This document shows, piece after piece, positions 34,117 through 42,933 of a stretch of DNA of 64,000 bases (positions are counted from its first letter, which is position 1; each line of letters opens with the position of its first letter). Made by a program: the position numbers and the translations under genes. Source of the stretch: a virus. The stretch is taken from positions 90,168-154,167 of IMG/VR virus record IMGVR_UViG_3300042514_001858, one strand, 5' to 3'. The notes below the pieces were generated by a model. It saw only the letters and a program-made list of their open reading frames with translations, searched no databases and had not been told where the DNA came from.

Positions 34117-34144
34117 ATTATTATTTAGCTTATTAAATAATAAT
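34117..34144. promoter_or_regulatory. Symmetric divergent late promoter
   Basis: Two TAAATA boxes point outward, at 34127-34122 (leftward) and 34134-34139 (rightward), each exactly 5 nt from its ATG (34116 and 34145). Only 28 nt separate the two start codons. Confidence 0.65.
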
Positions 34145-35287
34145 ATGAGTCTCTGTCAATTAGAACCAATTTCAGCTTTCATGTCCACTAATCTTAATTC
34201 AAAGATTGAGTGTTATCAACGTTTGGGAGAAAGAATCTTGAGACTATTGGGACATCCAATGATCAATGTTGAATTGCATTATGACCAACTTTATGAAGCA
34301 ATTTCAATGGCAACGGATTTTTATACAAAATACGCTGGATATTCAAAAGAATATGTAATTTTTGATAGTAACTTATATGAAAGTGGCAAAGGAATCAGAT
34401 TGGATACTCTTTTCACTGTGGCAAATTCTGGATATACACCATCGGAAAAATTAAATGATAAGAAAATCGGACCTAATCCTGATTATGAAGTGAAAATTCC
34501 TGATGTGTTGTATGTTTCCTTATCCACCATACCAAATTCTTATTTTGCTTCTTCTTCCTCTTTGAGTGCTGTAGTTCCATCCGATGGTATTACATCCATG
34601 CAAATTATTGATAAAACCACTTATAATTTATTCACCACGTTCAGACCTTCTTTGAGTTCTTTGTTTCAACAATCTTATCAAAAACCTTTCACTGTTCAAT
34701 GTGAACCACAAGAAGATGTTCGCACATACAACAATATGTTTGATTATGATATCATGGATTATCGAAAAGTTGTTGATGTCGTATCGTTTGAAGAAGGTTC
34801 TACGACTGGTGTGAATACATTGTTCTCCGTGGAACAAACTATGGCACAACAATCATATCACGCATATTCTCTTGGGAATTATGGTTTTGATATTCTTTCT
34901 TGGCATACTGTCAAAGATTGGATTGATACCAGAGAAAAAATGTTTGCCACCAGAAGAGATATTTATTTCGATCCCAGAACACAATATTTACGCTTGATAC
35001 CACAGCCGAAAAACACCACATTCTATGGTTTATTGGAATGTTATGTGGAAAAACCGCTTCGAGATTTGGTAAAAGAAAAATGGGTATTGGAATACTCCAC
35101 TGCTTTGTGTAAAGTCATGTGGGGAAGGATTCTCACTAAAATTAGTGGCGTGGGTTTTCCTGGTGGTGGTTCTATCAATGGTGATTCCATTTTGTCAGAA
35201 GGTGTTGCAGAGAAAAAAGAATTGGAACAATTCTTAATTGAAGGTGGGTACGGAGATTTCGACCCAGTATCTTTCTCTGTTTTTTAA
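34145..35287 (+). CDS. 13: Neck protein, gp13-like
   Basis: A 380-residue virion protein. I choose the ATG at 34145 because it is 5 nt after a late box; a longer frame from 34100 would run through the divergent promoter and into the opposite gene. IECYQRLGERILRLLGHPMINVELHYDQLYEAISMATDFYTKYAGY is the conserved start of T4-like neck proteins (gp13 group), followed by the beta-rich body and YFDPRTQYLRLIPQP. The neck seals the portal after packaging. Confidence 0.65.
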   Translation: MSLCQLEPISAFMSTNLNSKIECYQRLGERILRLLGHPMINVELHYDQLYEAISMATDFYTKYAGYSKEYVIFDSNLYESGKGIRLDTLFTVANSGYTPSEKLNDKKIGPNPDYEVKIPDVLYVSLSTIPNSYFASSSSLSAVVPSDGITSMQIIDKTTYNLFTTFRPSLSSLFQQSYQKPFTVQCEPQEDVRTYNNMFDYDIMDYRKVVDVVSFEEGSTTGVNTLFSVEQTMAQQSYHAYSLGNYGFDILSWHTVKDWIDTREKMFATRRDIYFDPRTQYLRLIPQPKNTTFYGLLECYVEKPLRDLVKEKWVLEYSTALCKVMWGRILTKISGVGFPGGGSINGDSILSEGVAEKKELEQFLIEGGYGDFDPVSFSVF

Positions 35288-35296
35288 TAATTATAA

Positions 35297-35329
35297 TTGA
35301 CATAATAACCATTTGACTAAATATAAAAG
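35297..35329 (+). promoter_or_regulatory. Hybrid promoter: TTGACA plus TAAATA
   Basis: TTGACA (35297-35302), 15-nt spacer, TAAATA (35318-35323), 6 nt, ATG at 35330. Confidence 0.5.
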
Positions 35330-37594
35330 ATGAGATTGTTTAGCGAAGAGGTAAAAGTTACCTCGTCTAACTCTCCTCTGAACATCCTTCAAGTTAAAGA
35401 TTTTCAAGAAGTCTTTTTCGGTGTTTTCGAGGTGCAGATAAACGAAAAAAAATATGTGGCAGAAAAGATTTCCGAAGAAAACGGAAATCCAATCGTATCT
35501 ATTCTTGTGGAGGAAGGAAACGAGAAAGCACAATATCCTTTCTTACTTCTGAAAGGGAAACAAGAAATTTATTTCAATTCGCAAAGCGAACCAGTTGAAA
35601 TCTTTGAATCAAATATTGAGAATGAAGAAGATGAAGATTTAGAAGTTGAAGAGCTTATCAAAGAAACTTTCGATAATTCTGAAATTGTTGAAGATAAAAA
35701 ACAAGAAATTCTTGAAGAAATAAAAAGAGTAAAGAGAAATGCTGTAAAGAAATCTCTTGAAATTTTAGAACATAATAAAGCAAAAAATATTCAAGATATT
35801 AAGAATGAGAGTAGGAAAAAGGAAAAAGCTCTCAAAGGGTATTTGGAATCAGCAAGAGAAAATCTTGTAGATGAATTTACTATCATTTCTGGAAAAATTA
35901 AAAATGAATTAATTTCAGATAATGATTATAAATTTGATGAGATTCGTGAAAGCATTGATCTTAAAATTCAAGATATTGCTGACAATCTAAATGAATCTCT
36001 TGGAAAGAACTTTGAAAATTCTTCTAAGTTGATTGATAAGTCTGTCAAACAATTAGTCAAAGAATTATATGAAAGAAATATCAACCCGAAAGTTGATAAA
36101 GAATTAAAAGATATTGCTGAAGAAATTGTTGAAAAGGTATCAGAAATTGATAAAAATCTCAACGATAAATTGGATGAAAAAGCTGATGTTTCTTTAATTG
36201 AAAGTGTTAATAAGGAATTGGATGCAATTCGTGATGCCAATATTGAACTTAATAATTCCTTGAACAAAGGTGTCCAAAAAGCCCTCTCTCGTGTAGGAAA
36301 TGTCGATAAGAAAATTTTAGAGATTTCTGAGAAATTTGATAATAAAATCTCAGAAACAGAACAAGAAATCACGCAATATTTCGATGAAAAGTTATCCTTA
36401 GTAAAGGAAGAAACATTAGATATTACAGATGAAGCGAGAAAATATTTTCAAAATCTTATTCAAGAAAGTAGAAATGGATTACTTTCTGAGATTCGTAAAA
36501 TCAAAAATGAAAAGCCAATTGAATATATTTTAGAATCTAAAACAGGGAAACCAATTGTTAAAGAATGGGACTCCATTGAAAAGGATTGGAATAAAAAAAT
36601 TCACGATAAATTTGAAAATTATAAAACCGATTTAAGAAAATATGTAGCTGTTTATGCTTCTGGTGGAGGGACGAATGCCACTCAATACCAAGATGGTGGC
36701 ACGATGAATGGTGATTTGACTATTGTCGGAAAGCTTTCTGCTGGTGATATCTATTCAAATGGTAATAGAGTTGCAACAGTTGTCACTCCTACACGCACTA
36801 CACTATCTGGCAACGGTATATTATCATCGTTTGCCATCGATGGAGCAGAAAGTCTCACTAATCCATCTGCGCTCATTGTCGCTATTGATGGTGCGCTACA
36901 AGAACCATCTGTAGATTACTCTGTTGGCAGCGGAAACATTACCTTTACTTCTCCATTAGCAAGTGGAGCAAAAGCAGTTGTGGTATCTCCTACAAATACT
37001 GTCCAAGTGCTTGATATGATTCCTTCAGATGGGAGTGTGACAAGTGCAAAATTAGCAAGTGGGTTGAGCATTTCTGCGCCTACACTGACCAATGCCGTAA
37101 TAAGTGGGTCTACTACTTTTAGTACATCAGGTGCAGCGACAGCACTAAACACCTCTCTTGGAACGCGAAGAGTCAGGAGAACAACTCTTGCAACAAGAAC
37201 AAGCTCATCTATGGTAGCAGATGACACACTAGTTTTGTCAGTCGTCAGCGGCGTGACATATCGCATTAAAGTTCATTCGCTAACCAAAAATTCAACCGCG
37301 ACAGTTGGGATGGTTTTACGCATTGACCACCCTGGTATCACAGCAAGCGGAAGCGATACCGTAGGTCACTTTACAAACGGTGGCGGCAACTCAACGATTA
37401 CGCCATCAACCTCAACATCGCTGACAAACTCGGTCAACCAGAACGGGCAGAATCTAAGCACAATTTCAGAGGTTATTTTAACACCAACAGCGTCAGGTAA
37501 CGTAACTGTAATGTGGGGGGCGCGTGTTCCTGCTGGTGTAGAAACAGCAGGATTGAACGCTAACAGTTATATGGAAATTACAGAACTAAGTTAA
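35330..37594 (+). CDS. Long coiled-coil structural/tail-fibre protein
   Basis: A 754-residue protein with three parts: an N-terminal ~90-residue beta domain, a long Glu/Lys-rich coiled coil (~100-445) and a C-terminal fibre region (~450-754), which starts at GGGTNATQYQDGGTMNGDLTIVGKLSAGDIYSNGN, typical of trimeric tail fibres. The C-terminal third is visibly richer in G+C than the rest, as if acquired. It is probably a fibre shaft that attaches to the tail. The adjacent 37611 gene may form the distal part. Confidence 0.65.
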   Translation: MRLFSEEVKVTSSNSPLNILQVKDFQEVFFGVFEVQINEKKYVAEKISEENGNPIVSILVEEGNEKAQYPFLLLKGKQEIYFNSQSEPVEIFESNIENEEDEDLEVEELIKETFDNSEIVEDKKQEILEEIKRVKRNAVKKSLEILEHNKAKNIQDIKNESRKKEKALKGYLESARENLVDEFTIISGKIKNELISDNDYKFDEIRESIDLKIQDIADNLNESLGKNFENSSKLIDKSVKQLVKELYERNINPKVDKELKDIAEEIVEKVSEIDKNLNDKLDEKADVSLIESVNKELDAIRDANIELNNSLNKGVQKALSRVGNVDKKILEISEKFDNKISETEQEITQYFDEKLSLVKEETLDITDEARKYFQNLIQESRNGLLSEIRKIKNEKPIEYILESKTGKPIVKEWDSIEKDWNKKIHDKFENYKTDLRKYVAVYASGGGTNATQYQDGGTMNGDLTIVGKLSAGDIYSNGNRVATVVTPTRTTLSGNGILSSFAIDGAESLTNPSALIVAIDGALQEPSVDYSVGSGNITFTSPLASGAKAVVVSPTNTVQVLDMIPSDGSVTSAKLASGLSISAPTLTNAVISGSTTFSTSGAATALNTSLGTRRVRRTTLATRTSSSMVADDTLVLSVVSGVTYRIKVHSLTKNSTATVGMVLRIDHPGITASGSDTVGHFTNGGGNSTITPSTSTSLTNSVNQNGQNLSTISEVILTPTASGNVTVMWGARVPAGVETAGLNANSYMEITELS

Positions 37595-37598
37595 TTAT

Positions 37599-37610
37599 TA
37601 TAAATAAAAT
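37599..37610 (+). promoter_or_regulatory. TATAAATA late promoter before the fibre gene
   Basis: A full TATAAATA (37599-37606) lies 4 nt before the ATG at 37611, the closest match to the T4 consensus. Confidence 0.6.
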
Positions 37611-39659
37611 ATGGCAACAACTAAAATCACATCAAGATCCCTAGAAACTGGAGCAGCATTAGCAAATCTTAATGCTGGTGCAAGTGTGGCATTGACTGTT
37701 CCAGTCACAGCAACTAACTATAATCCAGGAACAAATGTAGCGACATTTTTAGCTACTCCCACAAGTGCAAATTTACTAGCGGCGGTGACAGATGAAACAG
37801 GGACGGGTAGCTTGGTTTTTGCGACATCGCCAACTATCACAACTCCAACAATAGCACAAATCAATGGCGGCATTGCAGCTAACGATGACCTGACTTTGCA
37901 AGGCACAACAAATGCCACACGGACAACGAGCTATGTTAATCTACAACCTAGCGGTGGCAATGTAGGGATCGGCACAGCTACTCCATCAGCGACTCTGCAC
38001 ACAATCGCGCTGACAGAACAAATGCGAATCGGCTATGATGCCGCAAACTACACTAGCCTAACCGTATCAAGTGCTGGCAACGTAACTCGTAACAACACTG
38101 GCACTTTTGTTAGTCAAACGCTCAGTGGCAATCAAGCACTCTATCAAGGGTTCTCAAGTTCTGCGGTGTATATGACTATAGGAGGAACTACCCGTGGTGA
38201 TGGTAGCTTAGGTAAGTTTAACGTATTCGGCACAGGCACTACCAGTGACGCACCTATTTATGTTATCTGGCATACCACAGATGACTCAGCAGGTAAGAAC
38301 GCAGGGCTTATAACTAAGACTAGGATGGGTAGTAGGTATCTTAAAACCTACCAAACAATAGGGCAAAACGATAACTCATTCGGCAATGCTGGGCTTGTTC
38401 AGTTTACTGCATTTGAGTACTCTAACAGCACTTATACCACTCTCGCAACACCAACAGAGTTCACTGGTTGGAACTATCAGTATTACAATGGAGCAGCATA
38501 CGAGTCTTTGCTTGCAGTCAGAAAAGCGGGAGTTGGAGTTGGAGTAGTATCTCCAAACGCTAAAGCGAAGCTGCAAGTTGATTCAACAACACAAGGGTTT
38601 CTTCCCCCGCGCATGGATACAACGCAGCGTAACGCTATTGCATCGCCTCCCGCTGGATTGGTCATCTACAATACAACCACAAGCAATCTCAATTCGTATA
38701 GTGGCTCTGCTTGGGTGGAACTAGTCGATAGTGCTGATCTCGGCACAAACGTAGCGACATTTTTAGCTACTCCCACAAGCGCGAATCTAGCATCGGCACT
38801 CACCGACGAGAACGGAACAGGCGGCGGCTTCGTGCGAGCAGAGGGCGCGACTTTGACGAGTCCATCAATCGCAGGAACGGCATCTTTTACGGATACAACT
38901 CGCCCGACATCGGCAGGAACGGGAACGCCAGCGGCTACATCTCTGATGACAAGAGACGATGTTGCACTAGAGCCTTTTTACAGTCTCGGCAGTGTTTTTC
39001 GCGTATCAGCAACGCCAGCTTTTGCAAATAGCGGCACTGGATCGGCGGCATTACAAGGAACGGGTGACCGATGGGTAGCATTAAGCTCAGGAACTTCTAA
39101 TAGTGGCTATGGCAGAGCGCAAATCGGACGGGGAATCACAACAGTTCCGTCTTATTCAGGCGGTGGCATCAACTTTGCTTCAAAGCTGGGCGTTTCTATT
39201 ATTTTATGGATCGCGAATTCCGCTGCGACTGACACCTTGAACATTTTCAGATTGCGATTCGGGTCAGACAATACTCCTGTTGCTGATGGAGTTGACGCTG
39301 TTGCATATCGCGGATTTGGCGTGGAAATTAAAGCGCGTGGAACCTCGCATGATTGGCGAGTGTACGGACATGACGGAACATCAATAACATACAGTGCATG
39401 GTCAAATACAGGATTGAACGCAAACATATTACAAACTCGAATTTCTTTATCCGTGATGAGCAATGGAAGTGGAACTATTACCGCCAGCCTTGGATCAAAT
39501 GGATCAAGAACATTGTCAACTATAACGACAACTGGAGGTCCCACTGCGACAGGAACTTCCGCGCAATCATACGTTGAAGCGCATGTTGCAAATTCCGCTA
39601 GCGGAGTAACGTCTGTATCTGCCGCGCTTTACGACGCACTCTTTTACGCTCAAACTTAA
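37611..39659 (+). CDS. Tail-fibre protein
   Basis: A 682-residue beta-rich protein of low complexity with many Thr, Ser, Ala and Gly. Two copies of the GTNVATFLATPTSAN segment (residues ~40 and ~378) occur with GNVGIGTATPSATLH, a segment common in fibre and cell-wall-like structural proteins. The C-terminal ~200 residues look like a lectin-type domain (VYGHDGTSITYSAWSNTG and following). Base composition is higher in G+C than the phage core, so it is probably acquired. The terminal domain is the best candidate for host binding. Confidence 0.7.
   Translation: MATTKITSRSLETGAALANLNAGASVALTVPVTATNYNPGTNVATFLATPTSANLLAAVTDETGTGSLVFATSPTITTPTIAQINGGIAANDDLTLQGTTNATRTTSYVNLQPSGGNVGIGTATPSATLHTIALTEQMRIGYDAANYTSLTVSSAGNVTRNNTGTFVSQTLSGNQALYQGFSSSAVYMTIGGTTRGDGSLGKFNVFGTGTTSDAPIYVIWHTTDDSAGKNAGLITKTRMGSRYLKTYQTIGQNDNSFGNAGLVQFTAFEYSNSTYTTLATPTEFTGWNYQYYNGAAYESLLAVRKAGVGVGVVSPNAKAKLQVDSTTQGFLPPRMDTTQRNAIASPPAGLVIYNTTTSNLNSYSGSAWVELVDSADLGTNVATFLATPTSANLASALTDENGTGGGFVRAEGATLTSPSIAGTASFTDTTRPTSAGTGTPAATSLMTRDDVALEPFYSLGSVFRVSATPAFANSGTGSAALQGTGDRWVALSSGTSNSGYGRAQIGRGITTVPSYSGGGINFASKLGVSIILWIANSAATDTLNIFRLRFGSDNTPVADGVDAVAYRGFGVEIKARGTSHDWRVYGHDGTSITYSAWSNTGLNANILQTRISLSVMSNGSGTITASLGSNGSRTLSTITTTGGPTATGTSAQSYVEAHVANSASGVTSVSAALYDALFYAQT
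37731..37772 (+). repeat. 42-nt direct repeat in the fibre gene, copy 1
   Basis: Encodes the TNVATFLATPTSAN segment. The second copy at 38745-38786 differs at 3 positions. Confidence 0.7.
38745..38786 (+). repeat. 42-nt direct repeat in the fibre gene, copy 2
   Basis: Second copy of the TNVATFLATPTSAN-encoding repeat, about 1 kb downstream of the first. Confidence 0.7.
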
Positions 39660-39683
39660 AACATAATCTTTATTAAAAAACAT

Positions 39684-40115
39684 ATGAACGAACAAATAGA
39701 CGAAGAAATGACATCGCAGGAATATGAAAAATTCCTAACACAACGAGCAATCAAAGGTATCTACCATGCTGTAGTAACCTTTGAGGAATGCTATAGATTA
39801 TTTTGGGGCAGACAACCTGAAACGATCATCGCATCTTTAAACGAAAATGTTCCTAAAACATTAGCACGATTCGCTTCTAATACAGAAATTGGAAATGCTC
39901 TTAATTATCAAATGGCAAAAACAAAACACACTGTGCGTGTGCCTGTTACAATGCCAGAAGGATATGGTTTTGATGGAGAATGTTTTACTTATAACATACC
40001 CGTAGTGGCGACACCTGAACCAGAGATTATCATAGATCTAAATCCAGTTCTAGAGCCACCAGTATTAGATGTCATTGAATCAGAAGTTATTGTCGAAGAG
40101 CCAATGATACAGTAA
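39684..40115 (+). CDS. Hypothetical protein next to fibre genes
   Basis: A 143-residue acidic protein without recognised domains. It has a helical N-terminus (QEYEKFLTQRAIKGIYHAVVTFEECYRLFW) and a Pro/Glu/Val-rich C-terminal tail. Its place right after the fibre genes suggests a fibre chaperone or attachment protein. Its stop overlaps the start of the gp4-like gene (TAATG). Confidence 0.55.
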   Translation: MNEQIDEEMTSQEYEKFLTQRAIKGIYHAVVTFEECYRLFWGRQPETIIASLNENVPKTLARFASNTEIGNALNYQMAKTKHTVRVPVTMPEGYGFDGECFTYNIPVVATPEPEIIIDLNPVLEPPVLDVIESEVIVEEPMIQ

Positions 40116-40576
40116 TGGGTAATCTACCTTTAAAAAAAGATTCGAGATTTAAACAAGGATTTTTTGCCCCTAAAAATCCTCAAAAGTATATTGGTAAATT
40201 GGATAATATAATTTTTCGATCTGGTTTAGAATTGAAATTGTTTCGATGGGCAGATAATAATGTAAATGTTTTGGAATGGAATAGCGAAGAATTTACTATT
40301 CCTTATTTTGATAGTCTTCAAAGGAAAAATCGTAAGTATTTTATTGATGCTTACGTAAAAATAAAAGAAGGAGATAAAATTAAAAAATATCTTATAGAAG
40401 TTAAACCTTGGAAACAGACTCAAGAACCAAAAGCTACTAAAAATAAAAAGAAATCCAATCTGCTTTATGAACAAGTAGCATGGAAGAATAATTGTGATAA
40501 ATGGGCATTTGCCAAAGAATTCGCGAAGAAGCATGGCATGGATTTTATTATTATTACAGAAAAAGAATTAAATTAA
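40115..40576 (+). CDS. 4: Head completion nuclease, gp4-like
   Basis: A 153-residue protein matching T4 gp4 (head completion protein): NPQKYIGKLDNIIFRSGLELKLFRWADNN, EEFTIPYFDSLQRKNRKYFIDAYVKI, YLIEVKPWKQ. The E-x-K in LIEVKP and the conserved D in FIDAYVK form a PD-(D/E)XK nuclease site. T4 gp4 acts on the packaged head before tail attachment. Overlaps the preceding stop. Confidence 0.75.
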   Translation: MGNLPLKKDSRFKQGFFAPKNPQKYIGKLDNIIFRSGLELKLFRWADNNVNVLEWNSEEFTIPYFDSLQRKNRKYFIDAYVKIKEGDKIKKYLIEVKPWKQTQEPKATKNKKKSNLLYEQVAWKNNCDKWAFAKEFAKKHGMDFIIITEKELN

Positions 40577-40598
40577 TAGAATTTACAATCATTAAACA

Positions 40599-40609
40599 TA
40601 AATAATATT
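40599..40609 (+). promoter_or_regulatory. Late-type promoter abutting gene 21
   Basis: TAAATAATATT; TAAATA 40599-40604, 5 nt to the ATG at 40610. Confidence 0.65.
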
Positions 40610-41275
40610 ATGGCGTTGAAACTTAAATTAATCGCAGAAAATCCTGATGTGTTTGATAACTTTGAAGTTATCGAAGAACAATCCAATCGAAACAGTACAT
40701 CCAATCTTTATGTTAAAGGACCGTTCATCGGTTGCAATAGCGTGAATAAAAATAAAAGAATGTATAAACTTGATGATACGAGAACTGAAGTTCAAAGATA
40801 TATCAATGAGATGGTTCTTCCAGGTAGAGCGATGGGTGAGTTGAATCACCCTACTAGTGCTGATGTTAATCTGGAGAGAGCTTGCCATTTGGTAACAGAA
40901 TTGACTGAAGTTAATGATTATTTTGTTGGTAAAGCGAAAGTCTTGTCAACACCTACTGGTCAGATCCTCCGTGCGCTTATCAATGATGGTGTTAAAGTCG
41001 GTATGTCCACTCGTGCATTGGGACAATTGATGGAAAATAATGATTACAATCTAGTTCAAAATATGCACTTGGTAGCTATTGATGCTGTTGCAGATCCATC
41101 TTATCCAAAAGCATTCGTTAATGGTATTTTGGAAAGTAAAACATACGTTGTTGAACAAGACGGTTCTTTTGAAGAAGTATATGAAAATTTTGAAAAGTCT
41201 CTCAAAACTATTCCAAAGCATGATATTGAATCTTATCTTCGTAAACAAATCATAAAATTCATTAATTCTATTTGA
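40610..41275 (+). CDS. 21: Prohead core protease gp21
   Basis: A 221-residue herpesvirus-like serine protease of phage proheads. MGELNHPTSADVN carries the catalytic His near residue 80, and VGMSTRALGQL the catalytic Ser near residue 127. The VKGPFIG and VAIDAVADPSYPKAFVNG segments are conserved. T4 gp21 cuts scaffolding and internal proteins after L/I-x-E sites, the pattern found at the start of many proteins in this window. Head-gene order around it matches T4 (21, 22, 23). Confidence 0.92.
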   Translation: MALKLKLIAENPDVFDNFEVIEEQSNRNSTSNLYVKGPFIGCNSVNKNKRMYKLDDTRTEVQRYINEMVLPGRAMGELNHPTSADVNLERACHLVTELTEVNDYFVGKAKVLSTPTGQILRALINDGVKVGMSTRALGQLMENNDYNLVQNMHLVAIDAVADPSYPKAFVNGILESKTYVVEQDGSFEEVYENFEKSLKTIPKHDIESYLRKQIIKFINSI

Positions 41276-41277
41276 TA

Positions 41278-41949
41278 ATGAAAAAGCTACCTTTCTGGAA
41301 ATTTAGAAAATGGTTTTCTGATAAAGGGAAAATTGGAGAATTTTTCGCTGATCCTATATCACAACCAGAATTTCTAACTAGGTTAAAATGGTTGTCCGAA
41401 GGTTCTTTGGAATATCATCTATCTAAATTTACATCACCATGGACACATGGTGGAATTCCAGAAGAAAAACAACTTTATAAAGAATTTGAAGAATACGTGA
41501 TAAATAATAATATGGGTAAAACATTCAAAGATATGAAAAAAGACGGTAAAGTTACTTTTGATGGTCCTAAAGTAAAAGACCGCAAACCATTTGCACCTGG
41601 CACTCAGAAACATAAAGCCAAAAAAGGTAAAGGTTCTTATGATCGTAAACCACCTGAAGAAGATGCTGAATTTAAAAAAGGTGAAACGAGCGAAGCGAAA
41701 AAAGATAGTCTGAGGCGTATGCGCGAAGAAAATAAAGGTAAAAAATTACCTCCTCCACAAAAAATGGAAATGAAAGGAGGACTTCAGAAAAAACTTAAAG
41801 AAACACTCGGAGAATCAGCATCTATCATCAAATTTATTGAAGCTATCATGACTGAAGACCATGCAAATGCTCATAAATATCTGAAAGATACCATCAATAA
41901 AAAGATTCAGGAGAAAATTTCTCAAGAAATTGAAAAACCTTTGTTCTAA
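41278..41949 (+). CDS. Prohead core-associated protein
   Basis: A 223-residue protein between genes 21 and 22. I choose the ATG at 41278; the in-frame TTG at 41272 overlaps the gp21 stop. The middle is basic and probably disordered (KKGKGSYDRKPPEEDAEFKKGE). The C-terminus, SIIKFIEAIMTEDHANAHKYLKDTINKKIQEKI, is a helix found in small prohead core proteins of T4-like phages. Cleavage and a scaffold role are likely but not shown by sequence. Confidence 0.6.
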   Translation: MKKLPFWKFRKWFSDKGKIGEFFADPISQPEFLTRLKWLSEGSLEYHLSKFTSPWTHGGIPEEKQLYKEFEEYVINNNMGKTFKDMKKDGKVTFDGPKVKDRKPFAPGTQKHKAKKGKGSYDRKPPEEDAEFKKGETSEAKKDSLRRMREENKGKKLPPPQKMEMKGGLQKKLKETLGESASIIKFIEAIMTEDHANAHKYLKDTINKKIQEKISQEIEKPLF

Positions 41950-41974
41950 AACATAAAAAAGTTATATCAAATCT

Positions 41975-41986
41975 CTAAATAATATT
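41975..41986 (+). promoter_or_regulatory. Late-type promoter abutting gene 22
   Basis: CTAAATAATATT; TAAATA 41976-41981, 5 nt to the ATG at 41987. It probably also drives gene 23, which has no TAAATA box of its own. Confidence 0.65.
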
Positions 41987-42871
41987 ATGAAGAAAAACAA
42001 ACAGAATCTTTTCTCTGAAGACGTTCAAAAAAGTCTCGGTCTTTCCGACGAATCCGTTAGTGCTATCCAAAAAGCATTGGAAGCTAAAGTAGATCTTGCA
42101 GTTGAAGCTGCATTGGTTGAACAGGATGAAGTGTATGCTACTAAATTGGGATCGGTCATGGAATCGCTCGATAAAGATCGCACCATCAAAATGAAAAAAT
42201 TGATGGAAGCTTTTGATAAAGATAAGACTACCAAATTAGTTAAAGTTGTTAAGAAATACGAAAGAGAACAGCAAGTTGATCTAATTAGATTTAAAAAACA
42301 ACTCACTGAATCTGTTAGTGCCTATTTGGAAGAATTTTTGAGTGAATCCATTCCTGCTAAAGATATTGAGCAAGCAGTTAAGAATAAAACCGCTATGAAC
42401 GTGTTGGGAAATCTCCGCAAAGTGTTTGCAATTGATTCTGCTATCATGAAAGAATCTGTGTCCGATGCAATTCTACAAGGTAAAAATGAATTGGATAAAC
42501 TTCGTAATGAGAACGCTTCTTTGAAGAGCAATCTCAAAGTTATCACTGAAGAGAAAAATAACACACAAGTTAAACTCTTCCTCGAAGGTAAAACTTCCAA
42601 GTATCCTGAATCTAAAAAGAACTTCATCAAGAAAGCTCTTGGCGATAAATCCCTTACCTTTATCAAAGAAAATTTCGATTACACCGTGCGTCTCTTTGAA
42701 AAACAAGAGAAAAAACAACTTGAAGTAATCAAGGAAGAAGCTCTCCAAAACCGTAAACATAAGCCAGATTTCGTGAAAAATCAAAAAATTATCACGGAAC
42801 AAGTAAGTAATGATGTAGAGGAGAATGATCCTTATCTGAGTGTCCTTCAAACGATGGAATTCAGAAGATAA
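41987..42871 (+). CDS. 22: Prohead core scaffolding protein gp22
   Basis: A 294-residue, nearly all-helical protein. It has repeated acidic/basic heptads (residues 20-115) and ends with NDPYLSVLQTMEFRR. Helical character, size and position between gp21 and the major capsid protein mark it as gp22, the internal scaffold that gp21 degrades during maturation. Several L/I-x-E sites lie along the chain (for example ALVEQDE, FLSES). Confidence 0.85.
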   Translation: MKKNKQNLFSEDVQKSLGLSDESVSAIQKALEAKVDLAVEAALVEQDEVYATKLGSVMESLDKDRTIKMKKLMEAFDKDKTTKLVKVVKKYEREQQVDLIRFKKQLTESVSAYLEEFLSESIPAKDIEQAVKNKTAMNVLGNLRKVFAIDSAIMKESVSDAILQGKNELDKLRNENASLKSNLKVITEEKNNTQVKLFLEGKTSKYPESKKNFIKKALGDKSLTFIKENFDYTVRLFEKQEKKQLEVIKEEALQNRKHKPDFVKNQKIITEQVSNDVEENDPYLSVLQTMEFRR

Positions 42872-42889
42872 TTTCCACCCCGCACTATG

Positions 42890-42903
42890 AGGAATTAATT
42901 CCT
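42890..42903. promoter_or_regulatory. 14-bp palindrome upstream of the major capsid gene
   Basis: AGGAATTAATTCCT is a perfect palindrome in the 62-nt gap before gene 23, 30 nt upstream of its ATG. It could be a protein site or an mRNA hairpin/processing site. Confidence 0.35.
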
Positions 42904-42933
42904 GAACAAATGTGAATAGAAAATCAAATATAT

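Noticed and set aside
34100-34144. Upstream start for the neck protein at 34100
   Set aside because: It would run through the divergent promoter and into the opposite gene; the ATG at 34145 has the exact 5-nt late-box spacing.
35968-36372. Long minus-strand frame inside the coiled-coil gene
   Set aside because: Composition is that of a complementary shadow of Glu/Lys codons; the plus-strand gene is clearly coding.
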